Source: Lycorma delicatula (taxonomy: Eukaryota > Arthropoda > Insecta > Hemiptera > Fulgoridae). From it: DNA of 64,000 bases. Every line of letters starts with the position of its first letter. Position 1 is the first letter of the stretch. The translations under genes were made by a program, and so were the position numbers. A model generated the notes under the pieces. It saw nothing but the letters and a program-made list of their open reading frames with translations, was not told the DNA's origin and did not search any database. Positions 1 through 9,640 of this stretch are shown piece by piece. The stretch is from positions 54,473,459-54,537,458 of the forward strand of contig NC_134456.1 of assembly GCF_047948215.1 (NCBI RefSeq), read 5' to 3'.

Positions 1-785
1 AAAATAAGGTTGAACAACGCGTGACAATTTATCTGAGGGCCGTCGCGTATAGACTAAAGATGAACCCTGCAGAATTCATTGATGAATGAAATCTGTAACA
101 ACTAATTAATAGGTATATGTCATAATTATTTCTGGAATACATACATGATAAATAAATTAAAAAAATTATATTTCTGTTTTTTTAATTATCTCTATAAATG
201 GTCAAGATAAGTATGCGATGGACTTTAAAGGTCTTCTAGTGGACAATGCGGTAAATAGACATTACTTATATCACTGCTCATATCTTTTATTATATTTGGT
301 CACTTCTAATAAAAGATGTAAGCAAATCAATCATTTTTTTTTCCATACTTCGGAAGCGATTAATGAGAAAACTTAGGTAATAAGAGAATATGAGGTGCAT
401 TCAATACTGAATCCAATAATGAATTATTCAAACAACCCTCTTAAATTCAATTGTTTTCTTTACAGAATAGTATAAACATATCGATGGGCGTCGCTAGCGC
501 CCCCTCTGGCAATAAAGAAAACGACAGAGAGTCGGTAACGCATATCTCTAAAAAAGGGAAGTTTTCAATACTTCCGTACCTCCAGATTCAATTAATTAAA
601 TAAATAAGAATGATTTTGATATATAAATTGTATTTAAGTACCCTGAATAAAAATTTATTCTTATGGAAAAAATAGTTTTTCGATTAGCATTCTTGTTTTT
701 GACTTCAGAAATGGTCCGACCGAGATCACCTTTCGGCGAACCGGTAAATTTTGGTAAAAGACCAGTGTGTTTTTGATTAACGTGA
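1..785. other. AT-rich stretch without a recognisable gene
   Basis: No open frame with recognisable protein content on either strand. A small GC-richer patch near 483-535 contains a short GGCG/GCGCC inverted repeat. The DNA leads directly into the truncated LINE that starts near 786, and no target-site duplication could be matched. Confidence 0.5.
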
Positions 786-792
786 GGGTTGC

Positions 793-1584
793 TTGGTCGA
801 TTCCATTTTTCTCTCCGGTCCTGGTCCGGATTATATCCCAGCGGCAATTATCAAGAAACTTATCAATCAAGCTCCATGGGAGATGCTAGAGGTGGTCAGT
901 CATGGACTAGTAAACAAGACTTTCCTGGAGTGTTGGAAGGAGGCGAGAGTTGTGTTAATACCGAAGAGCACAGATGAAAGAGGAAATATGACGTATAGAC
1001 CATTGAGCCTCCTGAACACAACGGGAAAGCTTGTGGAAAAGATGCTGGCTGGCCGCATAGTGAGCGAGGTTGAGGAAGGCTTGGGCATAAGCCCAAATCA
1101 ATATGGCTTCTGGAAGGGGAGATCCACCGTTCAGGCAATCGGTAAGGTGATTAATTGGGCCGAGGAGTCTAGAAGAGGTACTTGGCGAACTAGACAGATT
1201 CCATTAATGGTATCACTTGACGTGAAGAATGCATTCGGCACAATAGCTTGGAGACACATAAATATGGCCATGGAAGAGAAGAGAATCAGCTCATACCTGC
1301 GGAGACAAATTGAGGAATATCTCAATGAAAGAAGGTGTAAGATTAGTACACAAGAAGATGAAGTACACTTCAATATGTCAGGCGGTGTGCCGGAAGGTTC
1401 AGTTCTGGGCCCATTACTATGGGTCCTGGTCTTTGATGGCATACTTAGTTTAAGGTATCCAGAAGGGGTACAGCTTATTGCTTATTCTGATGATTTAGCT
1501 GTGCTCGTACAAGCTAAAACAATGGAAGAAGTTAAAGATAAATTAGATAAAACAATGGAAGAAGTTAAAGATTTCTGTCACTAG
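793..1584 (+). pseudogene. Reverse transcriptase core of R1-clade LINE
   Basis: About 263 residues are open. RT landmarks in order: PGPDYIPAAI (fingers), RPLSLLNTTGKLVEKML, the palm-A motif SLDVKNAFGTI, the GVPEGSVLGPLLW motif, and the active-site box AYSDDLAVLV. In R1-clade elements the last box is normally FADD, so A-to-S (Y-S-D-D) is a substitution next to two retained catalytic aspartates. A 33-bp in-frame tandem duplication (11 codons, KTMEEVKDKLD) lies near 1516-1571, just before the frame ends. The frame closes at a TAG and resumes in another frame at 1602, so it cannot make a full RT. Confidence 0.88.
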
Positions 1585-1601
1585 AAATAGTAGCTAGATG
1601 G

Positions 1602-2162
1602 TTGCGTACAAGAGGGTTACAATTATCTGTGAATAAGTGTAAATATGTCAAGTTCACCGGACGTAGGGTACTAGAATCGGTTGGTATACACATCGATGGT
1701 CACAGAATAGAGGAAGTACAGATGCTAAAATATTTGGGAGTCACATTGCAGAAGAACTGTCGTTTTACAGAACGTGTTTTAAAAATATGTGATAGTGCAG
1801 AAAGAATGATGAGAAGTTTGAATGCGTTAATGTCAAAGAAGAGAGCACCAAGGGCTTCGAAGAGAAGACTTCTTGCGTCGACAGTGACTTCTGCAATGTT
1901 GTTTGCCGTTCCGGCATGGTGGTCAGCATTCAATATTGGAAGGAATAGATATAGAATGAAGAAGATACACAGAGGGGTACTCTTAGGAGTTGTATCGGCC
2001 TACAGAACGGTTTCTTATGAGGCCCTCTGTGTCCTTTCTGGAGTTTTCCCTATAGATCTTATCGCTAAATACAGAGTTGAGAAATGCTTAAGCAGAACAG
2101 ATAATGAAGTAAAAGAAGAGATATATACTTATGGCAGCAAAAATGGCTGGATGCAGGGGTAG
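1602..2162 (+). pseudogene. RT thumb/connection region of the same R1-clade LINE
   Basis: About 186 residues continue the previous segment after a frame break. Visible hallmarks are GLQLSVNKCKYVKF, the MLKYLGVTLQ motif that follows the RT active site in R1 elements, and the AYRTVSYEALCVLSGVFPID block, which is highly conserved in R1/TRAS second ORFs. The frame ends in a stop at 2160-2162. The remaining C-terminal part lies further downstream in another frame. Confidence 0.85.
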
Positions 2163-2292
2163 CTAATTGAACTAGATTATTAATATGGACAAGTAGGCGT
2201 CATGGTGAAATGGATTATTATGTTACACAATTTTTAACAGGGCATGGTTGTTTCAATGCATATCTTCATAAAATTGCCAAAAGAGATAGCCT

Positions 2293-2517
2293 ATGTGTAT
2301 GTACTGTGTAGAACAAGATGATGTTGGGCATACCATTTTGAGGTGCCACATTTTGAGGTGGCAGGAGTTAAGGCAGTATGCAGGTATTAGAGGGAAAACG
2401 CCGAAGGAAACAGTTGACTATATGCTTGATAGTGAGGTAAAATGGAAAAAGGTTGCTGATTACATAAGAACAGTTTTAAAGCAAAAGAGCATAGATGAAA
2501 GAAATATGGGGTACTAG
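2293..2517 (+). pseudogene. C-terminal Cys/His motif region of the R1-clade LINE
   Basis: About 74 residues containing CMYCVEQDDVGHTILRCHILRW, shown here only as the spaced motif C-X2-C...H-X4-C with a following Trp. This is the usual C-terminal zinc-knuckle-like motif of R1-clade ORF2. It is separated from the preceding segment by about 130 bp of degenerate sequence. The natural stop TAG at about 2515 is retained and is followed by the 3'UTR. Confidence 0.78.
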
Positions 2518-2850
2518 TTTGTTAGGTGGGGTGGACAGCCTCAGCAGTGAGAGCCAGCATGCTGAGGTGTGCTGGTTTCAATGATCTGCTGAGGACTCCT
2601 TGGGTGTGTTTGGTAGGAATAAAAAATAACAATAGATCCACGGGCCACACCACGGCATTGAGGTATGGTGTGGTGCCATAAAGGACAAAAATGAAAGAAA
2701 CCTCAAAAGAGCCACCGGTTAGCCCGACCTGCCATGCCGGTATATTGCCGGTAGGTGGAGAGGGCTAATTAGAGTAACGGACACTCCCCTGGGTGGCGTA
2801 ATACAATCAAGTCGGTACCGGCCCAGGGAAGTAGAGGGGAAAAAAAAGAT
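2518..2850 (+). other. 3'UTR of the R1-clade LINE
   Basis: A GC-richer tract follows the C-terminal stop. It contains hyphenated inverted repeats (for example around 2540-2575 and 2735-2760, CCGGTATATTGCCGG) and ends in AGGGGAAAAAAAAG. I interpret it as the element's 3' untranslated region and short poly(A). Confidence 0.6.
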
Positions 2851-2981
2851 AAATTACTTTCTTTAAACGTAGTTTTTTTGTTAAAATTATATTATTTTAT
2901 TTTCTGCATATTTAATGTGTGAATTTTGTGGGGAAGAATGTGATTTTATGGAATTAATTTAATCCCTAAAAACTAAATTAA

Positions 2982-3628
2982 ACCTTTTTACTTCCTTGTA
3001 CGAAGTAAAAGCGTTATTGTGATTGCAAAAAATTTCGATCTTCAGATTTCATCTCCTTTTCTTTTTATTAACTTTTTTTTACTTCCTTGTACAAACTAAA
3101 GGAAGTTTTGTTATCGCGAAAAATTCGGTTTTCATATTTCAACGTAAATATCCATTTTGACCATCCCTGAATCCATTTTGAGTAATTTCGGCATGACGTC
3201 TGTACGTATGTACGTGCGTAGTACATATCTCGCATAACATAAAACGATTAGCCGTTGGACGCTGAAATTCAGGATGAAGAACTCTTGTAACATCTAGTTG
3301 TGCACCTCCCTAGATTTTAACTAATGAAATATTTGGATCTTAAAGGGAAGGCACATCGGTTTAATTCCGACTTAACCTCTTATCCTTTTTAACTTTAAAA
3401 TGTATAAATTTATTAATAATTATTAACCTCTGACTGTAAAAAAAATATTACAATAAAATATATAAGTGTATAATAATATATAAGTATAAAATAAAATATA
3501 AAAATGAAAAAATATAAGAAGTTATTAACTATATAAAATTTTATGAACTTTTCATTTTTAAAAAAAATGAGTATATGTAATTTAATAGGCGTACAAGGAA
3601 ATCATGTGGTGTCCACATTAGATTTTTT
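2982..3628. repeat. Putative interspersed repeat with inverted ends
   Basis: The head TTCCTTGTAC (3083-3092) pairs with the tail GTACAAGGAA (3591-3600). A second, shorter head of the same type occurs at 2991-3005, as if a truncated copy preceded a fuller one. The body is AT-rich and non-coding, except for a GC-richer patch with repeated GTACGT motifs near 3200-3225. The layout (inverted ends, no protein, about 0.5 kb) suggests a non-autonomous repeat. Its family is not identified. Confidence 0.45.
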
Positions 3629-3760
3629 ATAACTGTAACATGAATATTGCTTAATTTAAGAAAGGAAATATTTGGTTAACCTTTAACGGGTACGCGAAAC
3701 TAGACCGGGGAATGTGTTTTGATTAGAAGGAAATTGGTTTACCTGCTGATAAAATGAACG

Positions 3761-3768
3761 TATAAAAG
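3761..3768 (+). promoter_or_regulatory. TATA box of the secreted-peptide gene
   Basis: TATAAAAG lies 89 bp upstream of the ATG at 3857. A start site about 25-30 bp downstream of the box would give a 5'UTR of roughly 65 nt. A strong TATA box fits a highly or tissue-specifically expressed secretory gene; that interpretation is inference. Confidence 0.6.
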
Positions 3769-3856
3769 AAGATGATGAGTTTTAGTAATTTATATATTTA
3801 TCAATATTTATTCTTGTAAAAAGATAAGATTGTTAAATCATCTAGTACTATCAAAT

Positions 3857-5501
3857 ATGAAACAGTCTACAGTATTTCTTTTTGTCTTTCTGACAGTCTC
3901 TTTACTTTGCTGGAATACAGAAGCAAATCCTGCACTGGAAAACGAACTGAGAAGTTTCGAAGAGCCTAACAGTAAGTTATTTAAAATTTATGTCATAAAT
4001 TGTTACAATTTATTACTTAATTTAATGTAAATTAATATTTTGTATTATTTTCTCAAAAATGTTATTCATTATAAAATAAAGTTTATAATTTAGAGGAGGC
4101 GTATATTTTATGATTATTACAATCTAAGTATGTTTACGCAGTTTTCTTCGCATTTTTATAAAAGCATAGACAAACTTCATAATTCACCATCCAATACTTG
4201 TTTGCGGCTTCTTATTGAAATCTATTTGGTCTGAAGCTTCTGGTCTAAATGATTAAGTAAAAGAAAAAATGTATTTGCGATAGTGTTAAACAGATGATAT
4301 CGTTTTTATGTAGAATACGTTATGTCAGAAAATCAAAAAATTTTTACATTTGCAAATCCACTCACAGTCCGTAAATTAATATCTGTTATTATGCGATGTT
4401 TAGCACGAAAAACTATTCATAAATTTACAGATGTATAGGAAAAAATTACCCCGACTATGCAGTCTGAAAGAACGTCTTAGACAGAATCTAATACATATTA
4501 TCTAAATCAAAAGTTGGCCTTTAAGGAGAATTCCTTCTTACATTGTTATTCTTGGTAGTCTTGCGTACGTGGAAAAAAGATTCAACTTACTCCATGTAGG
4601 AATTTTCAAATGTTTGTTAGGATAAACTAAAAAGAAACATTTTTCCAGTACGTAAACAAGCAGAGAAATGATTTTGAATATTTTTATTTTTTTATTGTTT
4701 ATCTATCTTTTAATAATCTCAGAAATTTAGTTTCGAAAATTTTACTAGTTCATGATTTTAGTTTATCAAAAGATTACTTCAATAATATTAAAAATCACAT
4801 TCAAACCTTAAAATTCAAAATCACTTCTAGGTTTGAAAAAAAAACAATAAAGAAAACAGTAAGAAAAAACTTGCCTATAAAAAACTCATTTCACTGGTGA
4901 TTTACTGTAAAAATAAACACATACCGAAACGTGTTACTGAAAGAGATTTAATATTTTATTTGAAATTTTATATTTTAGAATGAAGGTGTTAAACATTTTT
5001 TAAATTATTTTTTTTTAAATATTTTAATTACTTGATATAGTCATTACTGTATATCTTTGATGTAATTTAATTTTTTCCCCCGTTATTTCTTCTATATTAT
5101 GAATCGACATAAATGTATCAATCGACATATATGTATAAACATATACATATGCATATTTTATTTCAGTTCTGCCTAAAGCAAAGCTCATCGTAATACAAAC
5201 ACAATTGTAGAAGTTTTTCAATAACGTAGTATTAAATAATATTGATTCCCAAATTAACTTTAGTTTCTGTTCAAGTAATTAAAAAGGTTGTATACTGAAA
5301 AGCAGTAAGACAAGTTCATTCCCCAACTAATTATTAGAAATCCCTGAAAAAAATATTTATTTACAATACATTTTATTTACAGATGTCTACAGAAGTAAAA
5401 GGGGTCGCAACTACCATGATATCGGTACGATTGAAGATGTATTAAATGATGCAGAAGTTAAAGAAATGGGTAATATTGGTGAAATGGATTTTACCTTTTA
5501 A
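3857..5501 (+). CDS. Small secreted peptide precursor (two coding exons, 3857..3971 and 5383..5501)
   Basis: The joined exons encode 77 residues. Exon 1 gives a classic signal peptide: MKQSTV, a hydrophobic core FLFVFLTVSLLCW, and a likely cleavage after NTEA. A short acidic spacer follows. The donor is AACA|GTAAGT; the acceptor TTTATTTACAG|AT restores an Asn codon across the junction. Exon 2 begins VYRSKRGR, where R-S-K-R fits a furin/proprotein-convertase site, and would release a 32-residue acidic, cysteine-free peptide (GRNYHDIG...GEMDFTF). ATG 3857 is preferred because it starts the signal peptide; upstream in-frame codons are not ATG. The gene has a TATA box and a probable 3'UTR exon. 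Neuropeptide, salivary or other secreted roles are all possible; I do not recognise the family. A near-identical exon 2 lies downstream (8688-8845). Confidence 0.72.
3972..5382 (+). other. Intron of the secreted-peptide gene
   Basis: 1.4 kb, strongly AT-rich, bounded by GTAAGT and TTTACAG. No coding or mobile-element content is recognised. The last 170 bp before the acceptor are shared with the segment preceding the duplicated exon at 8688. Confidence 0.6.
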
Positions 5502-6100
5502 ATTAAATTTTTAAGAAGTCTGATCACCATTTAGCGGAAAGGTAGGATGTTATTTATTATATAAAAGAAATTCTTCTAGTTATTTTGTATTAAACATTTT
5601 ATTGAAAGATTTAAGTTTTTATTTTTATTGTGAACACGAAAATTACTGTATCGTTTTTGTTTTGTATGCAATAATTTTGAAATTTTAATTTTAATCTTCA
5701 TCTTATAAGTAATGTCTACTCTAGAACAGAAAAGAAATCAGAAAGCAAAATTTGTTGTGTCCATTTAGTTCAGTAATTTAATAGAATATAATTCTATCAA
5801 CACTTCAAAGACAGTTAATGTAAAAGGAAACAATAATAAAAATTTTAAATTCAAAAATAATGAATACTCATTATTAGATCATTTGGAAATCTTATACCTC
5901 TGGTTTCATAAATTACCTCTTATCTAATCCTATATTCATAACACAACAATATTTTAATAACTTTTTTAATTTTTTACAGCGCACTGATAAATAATGAAGA
6001 TCATCGTAAAGCCATCATGAGAATTATTATATTTGTCAACCATCAAAATAATTTCTGTACTCGTATTTTTTTAAGTAAATAAAAATTATTTAATGAAAAT
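5502..6100 (+). other. Probable 3'UTR with a spliced terminal exon and poly(A) signal
   Basis: After the stop at 5499-5501 a donor-like AAAG|GTAGGA occurs at 5541/5542 and an acceptor TTTTTTACAG|CG at 5979/5980. The following exon would be entirely untranslated and would end after AATAAA at 6078-6083. This splicing is inferred from signals only. The donor is missing from the duplicated copy, where the same position reads TAGCCACA. Confidence 0.45.
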
Positions 6101-7276
6101 ATACCTAAAACAATTCCCTCCTACAAATTACAAAAGTTTCAAAATGTATTTAACATGTATGTAATAATCATTAGAAATTAAATAAATAAATGAATGAATA
6201 AGGAAAATTATTGTAATTATTTATTACTACTTTACAGCATATAACTCAAGTTACAAGTATGGTAAGGATGTTTGACAAAATTTACTCCTAACTTCTTACA
6301 TACGGTAACGTACATAATTTGTTAAGAATGCTTCTTTATTTATAAATATATTGTTTATTTTGTGTTACATCTGTATTTGATTGTAATACATTCATTATAA
6401 GTAAAATATTAATTTATTTTATAAACGGTAATGTTTTGCCAATAATTTTATTGCTTGAGTTCAAAATAAATTAAATGTGTTCTTTTACTTTTAATTATAT
6501 CTTACAGTGTATATTGATGCTAATGATATTTCCTGAGTCATGTTATAATAAAACCATGTTTAATTTAGACAATGTACGAAAATCGGAAACTTTTACAACG
6601 GATACTTTTTTCAGAAAATAGTAACGTAAATCTGGAATGAAGCGATTCACAGTTTTGTTGGTATGCGTATGTAGAGCCAATTACTGTGCTGTCCAATCAT
6701 TGAGATCGCAATTGTAAAAAAATTATCAGCTGATGTAAAATATCAGTGTGGAATGGTTTTCTCGACGACATCCCTATCCGTAACTTATTATGAAATCTCA
6801 GGAATGGAGTTATTGCTTCTTTCACAATTAATCGACTGGGATGCTGAAAATTTGAAAGTAACGATCACATTTTAGACAATGTAATACTTATTTAACAAAT
6901 ATCCTCGCTTGGATTTTTCTTTACTTTCTTCAGAACATTACACTTTGTTTAAACCAAAATTATTATGTTCCGTTAATATTAGTTATATTCTTTCTGTTGA
7001 AACCCACTAAAGAAATCATTTTATTAATCCACATTCATCAGATGCATTTAGTTGCAAATGATACAGACGGGCAGCACTTGCAGCATGGTAAGAGAAAATA
7101 GTACAGGTATGCTACACTGACACAAAATGAGATCGGTGAAAAAGAAACTTCTATATACAGTAGCAGAAGGCATTTGTGATATGTTCATTGTTGTAATGTT
7201 GCAGTAATCTTCTTTCAGATAAACAAGTAACCTTTAATCATGACCGAACGAATAAAGGGACATATCAATTGAGAAA
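6101..7276. other. AT-rich intergenic DNA, nothing recognised
   Basis: No coding segment, repeat boundary or RNA gene could be supported. It ends at the TTAA that borders the piggyBac-type relic. Confidence 0.5.
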
Positions 7277-7985
7277 TTAACCCTGAAACGTTCACCAAAA
7301 GTTGCCAACATGCATGCAAAGCGGGGTGCATGAGCGCCCCAGAAGTATTTAATACAGTTAAATCGACTAATTATTCAAAAAGAAAGACTTTTTTATACAA
7401 TTATTGATTTTTAAAGTTACCTGTTATTTAATATACATATAACCTAATAATTGTCTTTTGACATTGAAACATTTTTTTTTCAACATTTAATACAAACGTC
7501 TCTTTTTTATGTTCTGCATAGACTATTTTTACATGTCAAACTGAACGATTGTGTCTTCCTATCTTTGTTTCTTGGGCAAATCGAACATCTTCCTTGTTTT
7601 CCACTTGTTTTCGAAACTTCTTCTACAGTGTACGTAACAGGTAAATAGTATAGGTATCAACGAGTGAGTAATGAGAATCAACTGTAGTTTTTTTTTTCAC
7701 TGTAAAGTGAACTATTTCTGGTTTTCCACTTGTTTCAAACACAGTTTTTCAGAATGAAAAGTTGACAGCAGTGTTACAGCTTTTCCTTTTTTGATCTATA
7801 AGAAACTACAGTTTTCCTGCCGGTCAAAAGGAAATTTTAAAGATCCAACTTCAGTCTTTCTAGACGGTAAAAACGATCATTGATCTGTCTTTTATTACCT
7901 CGTAATGTGCCAATATATTATGATTCAGCATTTCTTGTGCTACCAGTAGTAAAATAATTGTCCATGGTAATATTGCAAATATTAC
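7277..7985 (-). mobile_element. Relic of a piggyBac-family DNA transposon (transposase C-terminal end)
   Basis: Read on the minus strand, the segment contains decayed piggyBac transposase blocks. MDNYFTTGS (about 7970-7940) matches the 'DNFFTS' region around a catalytic Asp. YIGTLRGNKRQI is the 'VGTLRKNKREI' block. KTVVSYRSKK is next. A C-terminal cysteine-rich domain, GRCSICPRNKDRKT...CKNSLC (about 7630-7500), has the C-X2-C ... C-X4-C spacing of the piggyBac zinc-binding tail. Several frameshifts and stops intervene. Downstream on this strand the relic ends at TTAA (7277-7280) followed by CCCTGAAACG, which fits the TTAA target and CCC-starting inverted end of piggyBac. The N-terminal two thirds are gone. 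Confidence 0.78.
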
Positions 7986-8029
7986 ACATTTATTTATTTA
8001 TAATGTACATCGTACATGGTACGAATCCA

Positions 8030-8512
8030 AATAGTTAATTCTTGAACAGGAGAGGGTCACACTTTAATGTTTGGTGACAGAGCTAAGTCGTATAAATGAA
8101 GATTGTGAATTGTTCAATGCGATATTTAATAATCGTAACCCTATTTCAAAAGGTACAGTGTCAAAAACTATCAACCGATTTGAAGAAATAGGAAGCATTA
8201 ATAATAGGGGAAAACCAGGGAGGCCTAAATCTGAACAAATAAAAAAAAATCGTTAGAAATTATGCATGAATTTATTGAGAATCTTCATTCGTCACTCGAA
8301 CAGCAGCACGGGAACATAGCATTAGCTAAAGTTCAGCGATTCGAGCATTAAAAAGTAAAAATTTGAAACCCTTCAAAATTCGTCTGATGCAAGAATTTAG
8401 TAAAGATGACGACTACTATCAAAGAATTGAGTTCTAAGAAATTATGACAATATTTGTGCAGATCCTAATTTATTAAAAACGTAGATTTTACTGATGAGAC
8501 CACATTTTTTTT
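8030..8512 (+). mobile_element. Relic of a Tc1/mariner-superfamily element (helix-turn-helix part of transposase)
   Basis: An open segment (about 8050-8256) reads NPISKGTVSKTINRFEEIGS...GKPGRPKS. This is the N-terminal helix-turn-helix and GRPR/K-type linker of a mariner-like transposase. Degenerate frames continue with PFKIRLMQEFSKDD and FTDETTFF, corresponding to the block leading to the first catalytic Asp (...TDEA.F in relatives). The relic stops abruptly near 8512, where the duplicated exon segment begins. The catalytic C-terminal half is absent. Confidence 0.7.
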
Positions 8513-8514
8513 AA

Positions 8515-8990
8515 TAATTTTTCAATAGTGTATTATTAAATAATATTGATTACCAAATGAACTTTAGTTTTCTGTTCAAGTTATTAAAAAGGTTGTGTAC
8601 TGAAAATCAATAGTACAAGTTTATTCCCCAACTAATTATTAGAAATCCCTGAAAAAAATATTTATTTACAATACATTTTATTTACAGATGTCTACAGAAG
8701 TAAAAGGGGTCGCAACTACCATGATATCGGTACGATTGAAGATGTATTAAATGATGCAGAGGTTAAAGAAATGGGTAATATTGGTGAAATGGATTTTACT
8801 TTCAAAATTAAATCTGAAATTTTAAGAAGTCTGATCACCATTTAGCCACAAATTAAATGTTTTTTATATTATAAAAGAAATTCTTCTAGTTATTTTGTAT
8901 TAAACATTTTCCTGAAAGAATTAAGTTTTTATTTTTATTGTGAATACGGAAATTACTTTATTTTATTTGTTTTATATGGAATAATTTTTA
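8515..8990 (+). repeat. Segmental duplicate of the exon-2 region of the secreted-peptide gene
   Basis: About 470 bp closely match 5214-5690: intron tail, splice acceptor, coding exon and the following AT-rich DNA. The left edge abuts the mariner-like relic; similarity fades near AATTTTGAA on the right. Differences are scattered substitutions and short indels, with the coding part the most similar. Confidence 0.85.
8688..8845 (+). CDS. Duplicated second exon of the secreted-peptide gene (possible alternative terminal exon)
   Basis: It keeps the same acceptor (ATTTTATTTACAG|AT) and the same phase as the exon at 5383, so it can splice to exon 1 (ending 3971). The first 38 codons after the junction encode the same amino acids, including the RSKR site. 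The copy at 5383 then ends in TAA, but this one reads on for 13 residues, FTF-KIKSEILRSLITI, to TAG at 8843-8845. The predicted mature peptide grows from 32 to 45 residues and gains a basic/hydrophobic tail. No upstream signal-peptide exon was found next to it. It could be an alternative exon used with exon 1 or a relic of partial tandem duplication. A poly(A)-signal-like AATAAA lies at 9095-9100. Confidence 0.5.
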
Positions 8991-9119
8991 ACTTGAATAA
9001 TTTTGAATCGTTCTTGAAGAAATAATTGACAAATTTGTTTGAAAAGATGTAATATAAAAAATACAAATACTTTGTATTATAAAATTATTAGTACAATAAA
9101 TATTTATTATTTTTATTAA

Positions 9120-9640
9120 TAATATAGTGGATCAGAGAAGATTTAGAAAATTTTTTACATTATACAAAATTGAAATGAAAGATAATCTCATCAATAATAT
9201 AAAACGCCATTGCCTAATGCTCGCTGAAATTTTTGAAAAATATTATAAAGAAAACTGTTTTGAATTCCTATGGATACGAAACCCTTTCATATTGGTTATC
9301 ATTCCTGGAACCCAACTAATAATGAAACAGTATCTTTGATACAACAATCTTGCAATGGAAAGTTGAAAATGAAATTTACTAAATTAGAGTTATGTGAATT
9401 TTGGTTAAAGGTTAAAAATAAATATCCATCGTTGTTCAGAAAAAAATTATTATTTTTAATTCCATTTTCTACCACATATCTGTGTGAAACTGGATTCTCT
9501 GCTATAGTGGCAGTAAGAAATAAATTTCGTTACAAACTGAATCTTAACCAAAATTTGTGCTTAAAATTAAGTTCAACTGAACCAGATATCTTTTCACTTC
9601 TTTCAAGGATGCACCATCCTTCTCAATAAATTTTTAGTCT
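9120..9640 (+). mobile_element. Relic of a hAT-superfamily transposase (C-terminal dimerisation region)
   Basis: Two overlapping frames (about 9127-9339 and 9270-9629) make up the end of a hAT transposase resembling those captured in ZBED5/SCAND3-type proteins. The diagnostic C-terminal block reads ELCEFWLKVKNKYPSL, then PFSTTYLCETGFSA, then VRNKFRYKLNLNQNLCLKLSS. A frameshift near 9270 joins the two. The BED finger and most of the catalytic region are absent. The segment ends with a stop at 9627-9629. Confidence 0.82.

Larger units (their letters stand above)
786..2850 (+). mobile_element. Decayed R1-clade non-LTR retrotransposon (LINE), 5'-truncated
   Basis: Three consecutive plus-strand open segments (793-1584, 1602-2162, 2293-2517) read as one reverse-transcriptase polyprotein broken by frameshifts and stops. 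They start just inside the RT domain and end with a Cys/His motif. A GC-rich 3'UTR (about 2518-2837) follows, ending in a short A-run at 2841-2848. The APE endonuclease and the first ORF are missing, so the copy is 5'-truncated. The order RT, thumb/connection, then CX2C-X-H-X-C C-terminal motif is typical of the R1/TRAS group. The flanks are not 28S rDNA, so this copy is not at the classical R1 site. Confidence 0.88.

Noticed and set aside
7451..7648. Plus-strand 65-codon frame
   Set aside because: Opposite strand of the piggyBac cysteine-rich tail; no protein features of its own.
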